Of a DNA stretch of 64,000 nt, positions 25,732 through 35,280 are shown in pieces. A program made the translations under genes and the position numbers. The notes under the pieces are model-generated. The model was not told where the DNA came from. It saw only the letters and a program-made list of their open reading frames with translations, and searched no databases. Each line of letters opens with the position of its first letter. Position 1 is the first letter of the stretch. The stretch is from Janthinobacterium sp051380735 (lineage in GTDB: Bacteria; Pseudomonadota; Gammaproteobacteria; Burkholderiales; Burkholderiaceae_D), in assembly GCF_051380735.1 (NCBI RefSeq), contig NZ_JBNYXQ010000007.1:1-64000 (forward strand). The letters run 5' to 3'.

Positions 25732-26082
25732 GGCGAAAGGCGCGCGGGGACGCTCATAGAATTTAAGTTGGCGCTTTGATAAAGCGCGGGTATTTACTGC
25801 TCTTTTGCTCACAAAAACTCCGGAATGCCGCCTAACTCGCGGCGGCTGGAGTCGCACTTTTCCATGGTTTTTGGGCAAATCGCATTCAAATTATAAGGTA
25901 GAATGGCGGGTTAATGCGTTGCCGGCGCTGATGGACTGCTGCCGCAGCATAGAAACGATTGCGCAAGCGCCAAGCGAACCGCCGAAAAACGCCTGTACGG
26001 GTTTTCGAAGGAGCCTGAAAGCGCCCGCTTTGAAACTCCCCATAAACAGCTTTTGCGCAGCTCGATGCGCTACAGGACACTC
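25732..26082. other. Divergent intergenic region gatC / mreB
   Basis: This 351-base gap holds the promoters of two essential operons. Seen are two dyads, GCGCTTT/AAAGCGC (25771-25777, 25781-25787) and GCCGCC/GGCGGC (25827-25832, 25841-25846). A loose plus-strand promoter is TTGGGC (25871) with TATAAG (25892), or a TAGAAT at 25899. That would give mreB a leader of 165-185 bases. No gene or known RNA motif was recognised here. Confidence 0.4.
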
Positions 26083-27126
26083 ATGTTTGGTTTTTTACGC
26101 AGGTATATCTCCACCGATCTGGCCATTGACTTGGGCACGGCCAACACTCTGATTTATGTACGCGGCCTCGGCATCGTCCTGGACGAACCGTCAGTGGTCG
26201 CAATTCGCCAGGAAGGCGGCCCGAATGGCAAGAAAACCATCCAGGCGGTCGGCAAGGAAGCCAAGCAGATGCTGGGCAAGGTACCGGGCAATATCGAAGC
26301 GATCCGTCCGATGAAAGATGGCGTGATCGCCGATTTCACCGTCACCGAACAGATGCTCAAGCAGTTTATCCGCATGGTGCACGACTCGAAATTCTTCCGC
26401 CCGTCGCCGCGCATCATCATTTGCGTGCCGTGCGGCTCGACCCAGGTGGAACGCCGCGCGATCCGCGAATCGGCGCTGGGCGCCGGCGCTTCGCAGGTCT
26501 ATCTGATCGAAGAACCGATGGCTGCAGCCATCGGCGCCGGCCTGCCGGTGTCGGAAGCGACCGGCTCGATGGTGGTCGACATCGGCGGCGGCACCACCGA
26601 AGTGGGCATTATTTCGCTCGGCGGCATGGTGTACAAAGGTTCGGTGCGCGTCGGTGGCGACAAGTTTGACGAAGCCATCGTCAATTACATCCGCCGCAAC
26701 TACGGCATGCTGATCGGCGAACAGACGGCCGAAGCGATCAAGAAGGCCATCGGTTCGGCCTTCCCGGGTTCGGAAGTGAAAGAGATGGAAGTCAAGGGCC
26801 GCAATCTGTCCGAAGGCATCCCGCGCTCGTTTACCATTTCGTCCAACGAGATTCTCGAAGCGCTGACCGACCCGCTGAACAATATCGTCTCGGCCGTGAA
26901 AAACGCACTGGAACAGACACCGCCGGAACTGGGCGCCGACATCGCCGAAAAAGGCATGATGCTGACCGGCGGCGGTGCACTGCTGCGCGACCTGGACCGC
27001 TTGCTGATGGAAGAAACCGGCCTGCCGGTGCTGGTGGCCGAAGACCCGCTGACCTGCGTGGTGCGCGGTTCCGGCATGGCGCTGGAACGTATGGACAAGC
27101 TCGGCTCGATCTTCTCCTACGAATAA
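26083..27126 (+). CDS. mreB: Rod shape-determining protein MreB
   Basis: A 347-residue bacterial actin. Nucleotide-binding marks are DLAIDLGTANTLIY (phosphate 1), MVVDIGGGTTEVGII (phosphate 2) and MMLTGGGALLRDLD (adenosine motif). The amphipathic N-terminus MFGFLRRYIS anchors the filament to the membrane. MreB filaments guide lateral wall synthesis with MreC, MreD, RodA and PBP2, all encoded downstream in order. The start at 26083 follows an AGGA site. Confidence 0.97.
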   Translation: MFGFLRRYISTDLAIDLGTANTLIYVRGLGIVLDEPSVVAIRQEGGPNGKKTIQAVGKEAKQMLGKVPGNIEAIRPMKDGVIADFTVTEQMLKQFIRMVHDSKFFRPSPRIIICVPCGSTQVERRAIRESALGAGASQVYLIEEPMAAAIGAGLPVSEATGSMVVDIGGGTTEVGIISLGGMVYKGSVRVGGDKFDEAIVNYIRRNYGMLIGEQTAEAIKKAIGSAFPGSEVKEMEVKGRNLSEGIPRSFTISSNEILEALTDPLNNIVSAVKNALEQTPPELGADIAEKGMMLTGGGALLRDLDRLLMEETGLPVLVAEDPLTCVVRGSGMALERMDKLGSIFSYE

Positions 27127-27229
27127 TCTGACGGAAAAGGCCGGAACAGTATCCGGCCCGGTTCTGGCGCCGGGGTTGCACCGGGGTCCGCACGTTGGCG
27201 CTTTGCGCCTGGCCTGATTATTGGAAGTC

Positions 27230-28264
27230 ATGGAATACAGTCCTCCGCCACTTTTCAAACAGGGCGCCTCCGCCCGCGTCAAGATGATGGTGTTCGCCGG
27301 CATTTCGATCGCCTTGCTGCTGGTCGATTCGCGCATGCACGCGCTGACCGCCGTGCGCCAGGCGGTCGGCACCGTGCTGTATCCGGTGCAGATGGCGGCG
27401 CTGGTGCCGCGCGACGTGGCGCTTGGTGTCGGCACGTATTTTTCCTCGCTGTCGGCGCTGGAAAAACAGGTGCGCGACCTCAAGCATGAACAGATTGCCT
27501 CGGCGCAGATCCTGCAGCAGGCGCAGCTCAATATCGTGGAAAACAACCATCTGCGCAAGTTGATGGAAGCGCGCGAGCGCGTGCCGGTCAAATCCATGCT
27601 GGCCGAAATTCTGTACGACACGCGCGATGCGGCCAGCCGCAAGATCGTGCTCGACCGCGGTATCCAGAACGGCGTGGAGCTGGGCCGGCCCGTGATCGAC
27701 AACCTGGGCGTGGTGGGCCAGGTTACGCGCGTCTTCCCGTTTACCTCCGAAGTGACCCTGCTGACCGATGAAGAGCAGGCGATTCCCGTGCAGCTGCTGC
27801 GCACCGGCGTGCGCAGCGTGGCCTACGGTCGCGGCAAGTCCGGCACCATGGAGCTGCGCTTTACCGAACCGACGGCCGATATCCAGATCGGCGATATCGT
27901 GATTACGTCCGGCCTCGACGGCCTGTACCCGGCCGGCCTGGCGGTGGCGCGCGTGACCCTGGTCGAGCGCAATGCGCACGGTCCGTTCGGCCGCGTGGTG
28001 TGCCAGCCGCTGGCCGGCATCGAGCGCAATACGCAGTTGCTGATATTGACCTCGTCGCCCGACATCCCGCCGCGCCCGCCGGTCGAAGAAATCAAGGTCG
28101 GCCGCAAGATCGCCGGCAAGATGGCGCCGATCAAGGAGGGACCCAAGCCGGCCGCTGCCCCATCCACCACGCCAGGCACCGCACCGGCGGCCACTGCACC
28201 TGCGGCCACGGCACCGGCACCGGCTGCCAAGCCGGCCACCGCGCCGACGGAGACCACGCGATGA
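27230..28264 (+). CDS. mreC: Rod shape-determining protein MreC
   Basis: A 344-residue bitopic protein with a membrane helix (about residues 20-38), a coiled coil (about 70-115) and the two beta-barrel domain that contacts PBP2 (GIQNGVELGRPVIDNLGVVGQV). The last ~45 residues are a low-complexity Ala/Pro/Thr tail absent from the E. coli protein. The start is ATG 27230; a TTG at 27221 is also in frame. The 103-base gap after mreB contains two GC-rich hairpins (GGCCGG/CCGGCC and GGCGC/GCGCC) without T-runs. mreD overlaps the stop. Confidence 0.95.
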   Translation: MEYSPPPLFKQGASARVKMMVFAGISIALLLVDSRMHALTAVRQAVGTVLYPVQMAALVPRDVALGVGTYFSSLSALEKQVRDLKHEQIASAQILQQAQLNIVENNHLRKLMEARERVPVKSMLAEILYDTRDAASRKIVLDRGIQNGVELGRPVIDNLGVVGQVTRVFPFTSEVTLLTDEEQAIPVQLLRTGVRSVAYGRGKSGTMELRFTEPTADIQIGDIVITSGLDGLYPAGLAVARVTLVERNAHGPFGRVVCQPLAGIERNTQLLILTSSPDIPPRPPVEEIKVGRKIAGKMAPIKEGPKPAAAPSTTPGTAPAATAPAATAPAPAAKPATAPTETTR

Positions 28265-28773
28265 ACCGCCCGCATTACATCCTGCTGCCGGTCAGCCCTC
28301 TGTTTATCGGCTTTTCGCTGCTGTGCGCTTTCCTGCTGAACCTGCTGCCCTGGGGGCATTTTGTCGGCGTGCCCGATTTTGTCGCGCTGGTGCTGGTGTT
28401 CTGGGGCATCCACCAGCCGCGCAAGGTCGGCATCGGCGTAGCCTTCTTCATGGGCCTGATGATGGACGTGCACGATTCGACACTGCTCGGTGAAAATGCG
28501 CTGGCCTATACCTTGCTGTCCTATTTCGCCATCATGATGCACCGCCGCGTGCTGTGGTTTCCCGTCATGACGCAGGCGCTGCACGTGTTGCCGCTGCTGC
28601 TGCTGACGCAGGCACTGCAACTGGTGACGCGGCTGATCGTCTCGGGACGCTCCCCGGGCTGGCTCAATTTCATCGAGAGCTTTATCGCCGTGATCCTGTG
28701 GCCCATCATTACCTGGATGCTGCTGGCGCCACAACGCCGCGCCGTGGACCGCGACCATAACCGGCCGATCTGA
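28261..28773 (+). CDS. mreD: Rod shape-determining protein MreD
   Basis: A 170-residue integral membrane protein with about five to six helices (GFSLLCAFLLNLLPW, FVALVLVFWGI and others). Position and size identify it as MreD, the membrane partner of MreC. It begins in the mreC stop codon (ATGA at 28261-28264). mrdA follows after 12 bases. Confidence 0.93.
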   Translation: MNRPHYILLPVSPLFIGFSLLCAFLLNLLPWGHFVGVPDFVALVLVFWGIHQPRKVGIGVAFFMGLMMDVHDSTLLGENALAYTLLSYFAIMMHRRVLWFPVMTQALHVLPLLLLTQALQLVTRLIVSGRSPGWLNFIESFIAVILWPIITWMLLAPQRRAVDRDHNRPI

Positions 28774-28785
28774 CCGTGAGCCGTC

Positions 28786-30753
28786 ATGACTGAACTTCAA
28801 AATACCGAGCGCGAACTGCATTTCTTCCGGCTGCGCCTGACGATTTTGGGCGCGCTGGTGTTTGTCTGCTTTTCTCTGCTGCTGGCGCGCTTTATCTGGC
28901 TGCAGGTGATCAAGCACGAAGACTACGCCACCAAGGCCGAGGACAATCGCATTGCACTGGTGCCCATCGTGCCCACGCGCGGCCTGATCCTCGACCGCAA
29001 CGGCGTGGTCCTGGCGCGCAATTATTCGGCGTTTACGCTGGAAATTACGCCCTCCAAACTGAGCGCCAGTCTGGACTCCGTAATCGATGAACTCTCGACC
29101 CTGGTGCAGGTTGACATCAAGGATCGCCGCCGCTTCAAGAAGCTGCTGGAAGAATCGAAAAACTTCGTCAGCGTGCCGCTGCGCACCCGCCTGACCGAAG
29201 AGGAGGTGGCGCGTTTTTCGGCCAACCGCTTCCGCTTTCCCGGTGTCGAAGTGCAGGCGCGCTTGTTCCGCCAGTATCCGATGGGCGAAGTGGCCTCGCA
29301 CGTGGTGGGTTTTATCGGCCGCATCAACCGCAATGAATCGAAGGCGCTGGAAGAGGGCGACGACGCCGCCAACTACAACGGCACCGATCATATCGGCAAG
29401 GAAGGCCTGGAAAAAAGCTACGAGAAGCAGCTGCACGGCACCACCGGCTACGAAGAGGTGGAAGTGTCGGCCGGCGGGCGCGCCATGCGCACCTTGTCGC
29501 GTACGGCTGCGGTGCCCGGCAAGAATCTGATCCTGTCGATCGATATCGAGCTGCAGAAAGTGATGGAAGAAGCGTTCGGCGAATGGCGCGGCGCGGCCGT
29601 GGCGATCGACCCGGTCACCGGCGATATCCTGGCCTATGTGTCCAAGCCCGGCTATGACCCGAACCTGTTCGTCGACGGCATCGATCAGCAAAGCTGGAAT
29701 GAATTGAATACTTCGCTGGACCGGCCGATGGTCAACCGGCCCTTGTCCGGCACCTATGCGCCCGGTTCCACCTTCAAGCCCTTCATGGCGCTCGCTGCGC
29801 TGGAACTGGGCAAGCGCACGCCTAGCCAGTCTATCTCGGATCCCGGTTTTTTCATGTTGGGTGGCCACAAGTTCAGGGACGACAAGGTCGGCGGCCATGG
29901 CACGGTCGACATGCACAAGTCCATCGTCGTGTCGTGCAATACCTATTATTACCAGCTGGGCCGCGACATGGGCATCGACGCCATCCACGACTTCATGAAG
30001 CCGTTCGGCTTCGGCCAGCTGACGGGCATCGACCTGAATAACGAAAAGACCGGCGTGCTGCCGTCGACGGAGTGGAAGCGCAACCGCTTCAAGACGGCGC
30101 AGCAGAAGAAATGGGTGGGCGGCGACACGATTTCGGTCAGCAATGGCTCCGGCTACAATTCCTATACGCCGCTGCAGATCGCCCACGCGACGGCGGTACT
30201 GGCCAATAACGGCGTGGTGATGAAGCCGCACCTGGTGAAGATCATCGAAGACCCCGCCACGCGCGCGCGCACCCTGACGGTGGCGAAGGAAAGCTATCGC
30301 ATCCCCCTGAAACAGGAAAACATCGACGTCATCAAGCGCGCCATGGTCGGCGTGACCAGCGAGGCTGGCGGCACCGCTGCCAAGATCTTTGCCGGTGTGC
30401 AGTACACGGTGGGTGGCAAGACCGGTACCGCTCAGGTCGTGGGCATCAAGAAGAACGAGAAGTACAATGCCAAGTTGCTGGCCGAGCGGCTGCGCGACAA
30501 CGCCTTGTTTAGCGCCTTTGCGCCAGCCGACAAGCCGCGCATCGCACTGACCATCGTGGTCGAGAACGCCGGCTTTGGCGCCGGCGTGGCCGCGCCAATC
30601 GCGCGCAAGGCGCTCGACTACTATTTGCTGGGCAAGCGCCCGGGCGAAAAGGACCGGGACACCACCAAGGTGCCGAAGGAAGACGTCGACGAAGTGCGCA
30701 CGCTCGAAGAAATCACGGATGAACAGGGCGGCACGCCGCCTGCGACGCAATAA
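28786..30753 (+). CDS. mrdA: Penicillin-binding protein 2 (peptidoglycan D,D-transpeptidase MrdA)
   Basis: A 655-residue class B PBP with one N-terminal membrane helix (about residues 22-42), a pedestal domain and a transpeptidase domain. The catalytic motifs are Ser328 in GSTFKPF, SCN in VSCNTYYYQ and KTG in VGGKTGTAQV. It cross-links glycan made by RodA during elongation. The C-terminal ~25 residues are charged. It is embedded in mreBCD-mrdA-rodA-rlpA. Confidence 0.96.
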   Translation: MTELQNTERELHFFRLRLTILGALVFVCFSLLLARFIWLQVIKHEDYATKAEDNRIALVPIVPTRGLILDRNGVVLARNYSAFTLEITPSKLSASLDSVIDELSTLVQVDIKDRRRFKKLLEESKNFVSVPLRTRLTEEEVARFSANRFRFPGVEVQARLFRQYPMGEVASHVVGFIGRINRNESKALEEGDDAANYNGTDHIGKEGLEKSYEKQLHGTTGYEEVEVSAGGRAMRTLSRTAAVPGKNLILSIDIELQKVMEEAFGEWRGAAVAIDPVTGDILAYVSKPGYDPNLFVDGIDQQSWNELNTSLDRPMVNRPLSGTYAPGSTFKPFMALAALELGKRTPSQSISDPGFFMLGGHKFRDDKVGGHGTVDMHKSIVVSCNTYYYQLGRDMGIDAIHDFMKPFGFGQLTGIDLNNEKTGVLPSTEWKRNRFKTAQQKKWVGGDTISVSNGSGYNSYTPLQIAHATAVLANNGVVMKPHLVKIIEDPATRARTLTVAKESYRIPLKQENIDVIKRAMVGVTSEAGGTAAKIFAGVQYTVGGKTGTAQVVGIKKNEKYNAKLLAERLRDNALFSAFAPADKPRIALTIVVENAGFGAGVAAPIARKALDYYLLGKRPGEKDRDTTKVPKEDVDEVRTLEEITDEQGGTPPATQ

Positions 30754-30761
30754 GGAAACGC

Positions 30762-31877
30762 ATGTCCATTAACGAACGGCGCTCGCTGTGGCGGCGCGCC
30801 AAACCTTATCTGGCGGTATTCGATCCGCCGCTGATGCTGATCATCCTGATGCTGCTGGCAACGAGCTTGCTGACGCTGGCGTCGGCCAGTCTCGGCATTC
30901 CGGGCAAGATCGAAGACCACCTGCGCAATATCGTGCTGTGCTTTTTCGTCATGTGGCTGACGGCCAATGTGACGCCGCAGATGATGATGCGCATCGCCGT
31001 GCCCGCGTATACGATTGCGGTGCTGCTCTTGATTGCCGTGGCGCTGTTCGGTACCATCAAGCTCGGTGCGCGGCGCTGGCTGCATATCGGCGTGATCGAT
31101 ATCCAGCCGTCGGAATTTTTGAAGATCGCCGCACCGCTGATGCTGGCCTGGTTCTTCCAGCACAATGCGGGCGCCCTGCGCTGGCAGTCGTTCGCCATTG
31201 CGGCCGTGCTGCTGCTCGCGCCTGTTTACCTGATTGCGCGCCAGCCCGACCTGGGCACCTCGCTGCTGGTGGTGGCGGCCGGCTTTACGGTGATTTTCCT
31301 GGCCGGCCTGCCGTGGCGTATCATGCTGGGGCTGGCGATTGCCGTCAGCTGCTACCTGCCGATCGCCTGGTCGCACATGCATGACTACCAGCGCGACCGC
31401 GTGATGATGCTGATCGACCCGACCAAGGACCCGCTGGGCAAGGGTTTTCACATCATCCAGTCGATTATCGGTATCGGTTCGGGCGGCATCACGGGCAAGG
31501 GCTGGACTCACGGCACCCAGGCCCACCTGGATTTCGTGCCAGAACGTACCACCGACTTTATTTTTGCCGTGTATTCCGAGGAATTCGGCCTGGTCGGCAA
31601 TCTGATCCTGATGCTGATGTATTTGCTGCTGGTGGGCCGCGGCCTGATGATCGCCGCCAATGCCCCCAGTTTTTTCACTCGCCTGCTGGCAGGAGCGATT
31701 ACCATGATTTTCTTTACTTACGCCTTCGTCAACATGGGCATGGTCAGCGGCATCCTGCCGGTGGTCGGCGTGCCCTTGCCTTTCCTCAGTTATGGCGGCA
31801 CCGCCCTGATCACGCTGGGCGTGGCCACCGGCATCCTGATGAGCATACAACGCCACCGCAAGCTGGTGCAGACGTGA
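30762..31877 (+). CDS. rodA: Peptidoglycan polymerase RodA
   Basis: A 371-residue SEDS-family glycosyltransferase with about ten membrane helices. Typical marks are RRWLHIGVIDIQPSEFLKIAAPL, the RDRVMMLIDPTKDPLGKGFHI loop and a C-terminal GVPLPFLSYGGTALI. It polymerises lipid II together with PBP2 encoded 8 bases upstream. The stop overlaps the start of rlpA. Confidence 0.96.
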   Translation: MSINERRSLWRRAKPYLAVFDPPLMLIILMLLATSLLTLASASLGIPGKIEDHLRNIVLCFFVMWLTANVTPQMMMRIAVPAYTIAVLLLIAVALFGTIKLGARRWLHIGVIDIQPSEFLKIAAPLMLAWFFQHNAGALRWQSFAIAAVLLLAPVYLIARQPDLGTSLLVVAAGFTVIFLAGLPWRIMLGLAIAVSCYLPIAWSHMHDYQRDRVMMLIDPTKDPLGKGFHIIQSIIGIGSGGITGKGWTHGTQAHLDFVPERTTDFIFAVYSEEFGLVGNLILMLMYLLLVGRGLMIAANAPSFFTRLLAGAITMIFFTYAFVNMGMVSGILPVVGVPLPFLSYGGTALITLGVATGILMSIQRHRKLVQT

Positions 31878-32935
31878 TGCGCGCGCCTCTCGACACCTTG
31901 CATGCGCGCGGTCCGGGTCTTGCCATGCAGCTGGCGGTGCTGCTGACACTGGCTGCCTGCGGCACGGCGCCGCAAAAGTCCGGCAATGTCAGCATGCCGC
32001 ACGCTGGCAAGGTGAAGATTCCCGTGCGCCAGGACCCGACCATGCCGGTCTTGCCGGCCGCCGGCTCCGGCCGTGGCGGCTATTACAAGGACGATGGCCC
32101 GGGCGACAATCCGCCGGCCAACCTGCGCGACGTGCCCGATGCGGAAGTGCGCAACGAGCCCTATTCGACGCGCTCGAATCGTCCCTACGTGGTGTTCGGC
32201 AAGACCTATACGCCGATCACCGACAACGAGCCATTTACCCAGCGCGGCACGGGTAGCTGGTATGGCAAGAAATTCCACGGCCAGCGCACTTCGTCAGGCG
32301 AAATCTACGACATGTACAAGATGACGGCCGCCCACCCGACCTTGCCGATTCCGTCGTATGCGCGCGTGACCAGCCTCGAAAGCGGCGAACAGGTGATCGT
32401 GCGCATCAACGACCGTGGGCCGTTCCACCCCACGCGCGTGATCGACGTGTCGTACACGGCGGCGCTGAAACTGGGTTTCCTCGGCAAGGGCAGCCACCAG
32501 GTGCTCGTCGAGCGGCTGCTGCCGGCCCAGATCGATGCCATCCTGGCGGTCCGCGCTGCGCCGAAACCGGTGCCGTCGGTGGTGGCCAGGTCGATCGATA
32601 CGCCGCCTGAGAGCGAACCGGAAATGGGTGCCGTCGTACAGCCGGAAATCACCAGCATGGCGATGGTCGACTCGACCGTGGCGGCGCCCGCGCCCAGCGC
32701 GCTCGCCACCGGCTTTTATCTGCAGCTGGGCGCCTACTCGCGTGCAGACAATGCGGAAGCGGGCCGCGCGCAGCTGGCGCCGTATGCGCAGATGCTGGGC
32801 AATCTCGATGTGGTGCCGGCCGGCCCTCTGTTCCGTTTGTACGGCGGCCCCTTCACCAGCCGCGCCGATGCGGCGCGCGCGGCGGCCAGCCTGCCGGCAT
32901 CGGCGGGCGTCAAGCCGATCGTGATTGAACGTTGA
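31877..32935 (+). CDS. rlpA: RlpA family septal ring lytic transglycosylase (SPOR domain)
   Basis: A 352-residue lipoprotein. The signal ends in the lipobox LAAC (TLAACGT). A double-psi beta-barrel domain (GTGSWYGKKFHGQRTSSGE to about HQVLVERLLP) has the conserved DRGPF motif, and a C-terminal SPOR domain (FYLQLGAYSRADNAEAGRA to the end) binds denuded glycan at the septum. Two starts overlap the rodA stop, GTG 31874 and ATG 31877; ATG is chosen. An inner ATG at 31925 would give a shorter signal. Last gene of the elongation operon. Confidence 0.92.
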   Translation: MRAPLDTLHARGPGLAMQLAVLLTLAACGTAPQKSGNVSMPHAGKVKIPVRQDPTMPVLPAAGSGRGGYYKDDGPGDNPPANLRDVPDAEVRNEPYSTRSNRPYVVFGKTYTPITDNEPFTQRGTGSWYGKKFHGQRTSSGEIYDMYKMTAAHPTLPIPSYARVTSLESGEQVIVRINDRGPFHPTRVIDVSYTAALKLGFLGKGSHQVLVERLLPAQIDAILAVRAAPKPVPSVVARSIDTPPESEPEMGAVVQPEITSMAMVDSTVAAPAPSALATGFYLQLGAYSRADNAEAGRAQLAPYAQMLGNLDVVPAGPLFRLYGGPFTSRADAARAAASLPASAGVKPIVIER

Positions 32936-32943
32936 TGGTGTAC

Positions 32944-33065
32944 AAGTACCTGATCAAACCGTAGCGAGCGCAAGGGAGCGGCGGCTGAGAAGCGCAACTG
33001 TGCTGGAGCACAGTGAGCATCGCAGGCTGTCGATACCGACGCGCAGTAGGTTTGATCAGGTACTT
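32944..33065 (+). repeat. Structured dispersed repeat, copy A (122 bp)
   Basis: The element is bounded by perfect 16-bp inverted repeats, AAGTACCTGATCAAAC (32944-32959) and GTTTGATCAGGTACTT (33050-33065). It has a central perfect hairpin ACTGTGCT-GG-AGCACAGT. Between these lie the blocks GTAGCGAGCG, GGCTGAGAAGCGCAAC, GTGAGCATCGCAGGC and CGACGCGCAGTAGG, all present in the inverted copy at 47791-47908. CTGAGAAGC and GCATCGCAG can extend the central stem. It fills the gap between convergent rlpA and the SPOR gene; its last two bases overlap that gene's stop codon. No open frame of note. Confidence 0.85.
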
Positions 33066-33741
33066 ATTTGCAGCTGCGCAGTTCCTGCTGGTCGAACTGT
33101 TTCGTGATCTCGGCCAGCCGCGTGCGCGTGGCCGCGTCGAGGTTGCGGAACTGGTAGGCGAGCTGCTTGCTGGCGCTGTAGCGCGGCGCCACTCGGGCGC
33201 TGTGCACGCCCTGTTTCTGCAGCGACGCCAGATGGCTTTGTGCGCTGGTTTCCGACTTGAACACACCCAGTGAAATACCCCAGCGCTGTGGGCTGCCTTC
33301 GCCCATGATGAAGTAATTCGTCACGCCCAGCTGCTTGAGTTCACCGGCCTTGCGGTCGGCGCCTTCCTTGCTGCCTTGCGGCGCAATGAACACCATATAA
33401 CTGGAAATATCCTGGCCGGCCACGTTGTAGCGCGACTGGCGCTCGCCCAGGCTCAACGGTTCCAGCATGGCTTCGAACTTGCGTGCATCGGCCAGCACGA
33501 AGTTGCCCACTTCGGTGCATGCGAACACCTGCGGCGCGGCGGGTGCCGGGGCCGGCGTTGCAGCTTCGGCCGGCATGGTCGCCCGGGCTGGTGTCAGCAA
33601 GGTGAATTTTTCGGCGTGCAACTGGTTTTTCAGGCGTGCCGGTTCGCGCGTTTCGGTGCGAAAGCTGCCCAGGTAGCCCTGGCCGATGGCCAGTACCAGC
33701 AGGTTGATGGCGGCCAGCAGCCAGAAGACGAATTTCAGCAT
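33064..33741 (-). CDS. SPOR domain-containing membrane protein
   Basis: A 225-residue protein with one N-terminal membrane helix (MLKFVFWLLAAINLLVLAIG), an Ala/Pro-rich linker (about 52-70) and a C-terminal SPOR-like region (about 110-195), marked by GISLGVFKSETSAQSHLASLQ. SPOR domains bind peptidoglycan lacking stem peptides at division sites. It begins 7 bases inside the end of coaX, so the two are translationally coupled. Exact role unknown. Confidence 0.8.
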   Translation of the reverse strand: MLKFVFWLLAAINLLVLAIGQGYLGSFRTETREPARLKNQLHAEKFTLLTPARATMPAEAATPAPAPAAPQVFACTEVGNFVLADARKFEAMLEPLSLGERQSRYNVAGQDISSYMVFIAPQGSKEGADRKAGELKQLGVTNYFIMGEGSPQRWGISLGVFKSETSAQSHLASLQKQGVHSARVAPRYSASKQLAYQFRNLDAATRTRLAEITKQFDQQELRSCK

Positions 33742-34481
33742 GGTTGTGTTCCTTGCGCACGGTTTGCCCTGGCTGCTGTCTGCAAGCCGAGCATGACGAT
33801 ATTGTCCACCAGTTGAAACGGCAATGCCAGCGTCCGGGCGATGCGTGGCGCGGCGCCCCCCGACAGCAGACAGGCTTGCGCGCCATGCATGCGCACGGCG
33901 CGCTCGATGGCGCCGGTTTGCGCCGCCAGGCAGCCCGACAGGATGGCGTCGTCGGTATTGTCGGCAAAGCCGGCTGGCAGCGGGGCGGCATCGGCGATCT
34001 GCGGCAACTGCGCCGTATTGCGCGCCAGCGAGCTGGCCATCAGGGCCAGTCCCGGCAGTATCATGCCGCCCAAAAACACGCCGTCTGCGGTGATGGCATC
34101 GATGGTGGTGGCGGTGCCGCAATTGGCGACGATCACGGCTTGATCCGGCGCCAGCGTGCGCGCACCGATGGCGGCGGCAAAGCGGTCGCAACCGAGCTGG
34201 GCCGGGTTGCGGTAGCCGTTGCGCACGCCGGCCAGTTGCGGCAGCGATACAAAATCATGGGCTGGAACGGGCAGCATGGCGCGCAGGCGCGAACCGATCG
34301 ATGCACCTGCCACGTTCGACAGCAGCACCTCGGTGATGGCAAGTGGCGCCCAATGCGGCCTTAGGGTATCGAGCTGCGCATGCGCCACCGCGCCGCTGGC
34401 CAGCCAGCCGCCCAGCGGTGCGCCGTGCGCTACCAGCGCCCATTTGATGCGGGTATTGCCCGCGTCGATCAGCAATAGCAT
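33735..34481 (-). CDS. coaX: Type III pantothenate kinase
   Basis: A 248-residue CoaX, the first enzyme of coenzyme A synthesis. The ASKHA-fold motifs are LLIDAGNTRIKWAL (phosphate loop), GCDRFAAAIGAR (pantothenate region) and NCGTATTIDAI. Type III kinases need a monovalent cation and are not inhibited by CoA. birA ends 4 bases upstream, the usual neighbour in betaproteobacteria. Confidence 0.93.
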   Translation of the reverse strand: MLLLIDAGNTRIKWALVAHGAPLGGWLASGAVAHAQLDTLRPHWAPLAITEVLLSNVAGASIGSRLRAMLPVPAHDFVSLPQLAGVRNGYRNPAQLGCDRFAAAIGARTLAPDQAVIVANCGTATTIDAITADGVFLGGMILPGLALMASSLARNTAQLPQIADAAPLPAGFADNTDDAILSGCLAAQTGAIERAVRMHGAQACLLSGGAAPRIARTLALPFQLVDNIVMLGLQTAARANRAQGTQPC

Positions 34482-34485
34482 GCGC

Positions 34486-35280
34486 TTACTCCTGCACCAG
34501 GCGCAAGGAGACATCGCCGGACATGATGTCTGCCAGGCCGGCCTCGGTTTGCAGCTGCAGCCGGCCCAGCCGGTCGACGCCGGCAGCTTTCCCTTGCTGC
34601 AGCGGCTGGCCGTTGTCGAGGATTTTCACTTCCTGGCCCTGCCAGGCATGCAAGGCGTTCCAGCGTTCGGCAAACGGCGCAAAACCGGTATCGTCAAATT
34701 CAGCCAGCACGCCGGCCAGGCGGCTGAGCAAGGCGGCAACCAGCGCGTTTCGCTCCATCTGCGCCAGCCAGGGCACGGCCGACACGCTGCGCCCGATCTG
34801 CTGTTCCAGCGCATCGGGCATGGTCAGGTTGATGCCGCAGCCGATCACGGCCCACACGCCGTCGTCTTCTGCCTGCCGGGTTTCGACCAGGATGCCGGCC
34901 AGCTTGCTGCCGTCCTTGAGCAAGTCATTCGGCCATTTGAGTTGCACCGCCACGCCCAGTGCGCCTATGGTTTCGGCCAGCGCCACGCCGACGGCCAGGG
35001 GCAAGCCGACCAGCGCGTGCAGCGGCCCCTTGAAGCGCCAGGCCAGCGAGAACATCAGGCTGGCGTCAGCCTGCGACAGCCACGGCCTTCCCGCGCGGCC
35101 CCGGCCCGCCGTTTGCTGGCCGGCGATGCGCAGCGTGGGGCCGGCCAGCTGCGCGCAGCGCGCCAGCAGGTCGGCATTGGTCGAGCCGGTTTCGGCTACC
35201 ACTTCGATGGCGACATGGGACGCGCCGGCGGCGCAAAGCGCGGCGATGGCTGCGCTGTTCAGATCAGAGTGAAAGGTCAT
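34486..35280 (-). CDS. birA: Biotin--[acetyl-CoA-carboxylase] ligase
   Basis: A 264-residue biotin protein ligase with the biotinyl-AMP loop GRGRAGRPWLSQ and the LKWPNDLLKDGSKLAGILVE motif. The N-terminal helix-turn-helix of E. coli BirA is absent, so this is a monofunctional ligase that attaches biotin to BCCP and does not repress transcription itself. The start overlaps the end of the dehydrogenase gene by 4 bases. Confidence 0.93.
   Translation of the reverse strand: MTFHSDLNSAAIAALCAAGASHVAIEVVAETGSTNADLLARCAQLAGPTLRIAGQQTAGRGRAGRPWLSQADASLMFSLAWRFKGPLHALVGLPLAVGVALAETIGALGVAVQLKWPNDLLKDGSKLAGILVETRQAEDDGVWAVIGCGINLTMPDALEQQIGRSVSAVPWLAQMERNALVAALLSRLAGVLAEFDDTGFAPFAERWNALHAWQGQEVKILDNGQPLQQGKAAGVDRLGRLQLQTEAGLADIMSGDVSLRLVQE

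Noticed and set aside
27823..30750. 975-codon open frame on the minus strand opposite mreC, mreD and mrdA
   Set aside because: It overlaps three well-supported genes; its protein is His/Arg/Gln/Ala-rich without family motifs. It is a mirror frame of GC-rich coding DNA.
32944..33065. Copy A as a plain Rho-independent terminator of rlpA
   Set aside because: It has no T-run, is over 120 bp long, and its sequence blocks recur in copy B, so it is better read as a repeat element, though it may still affect RNA ends.
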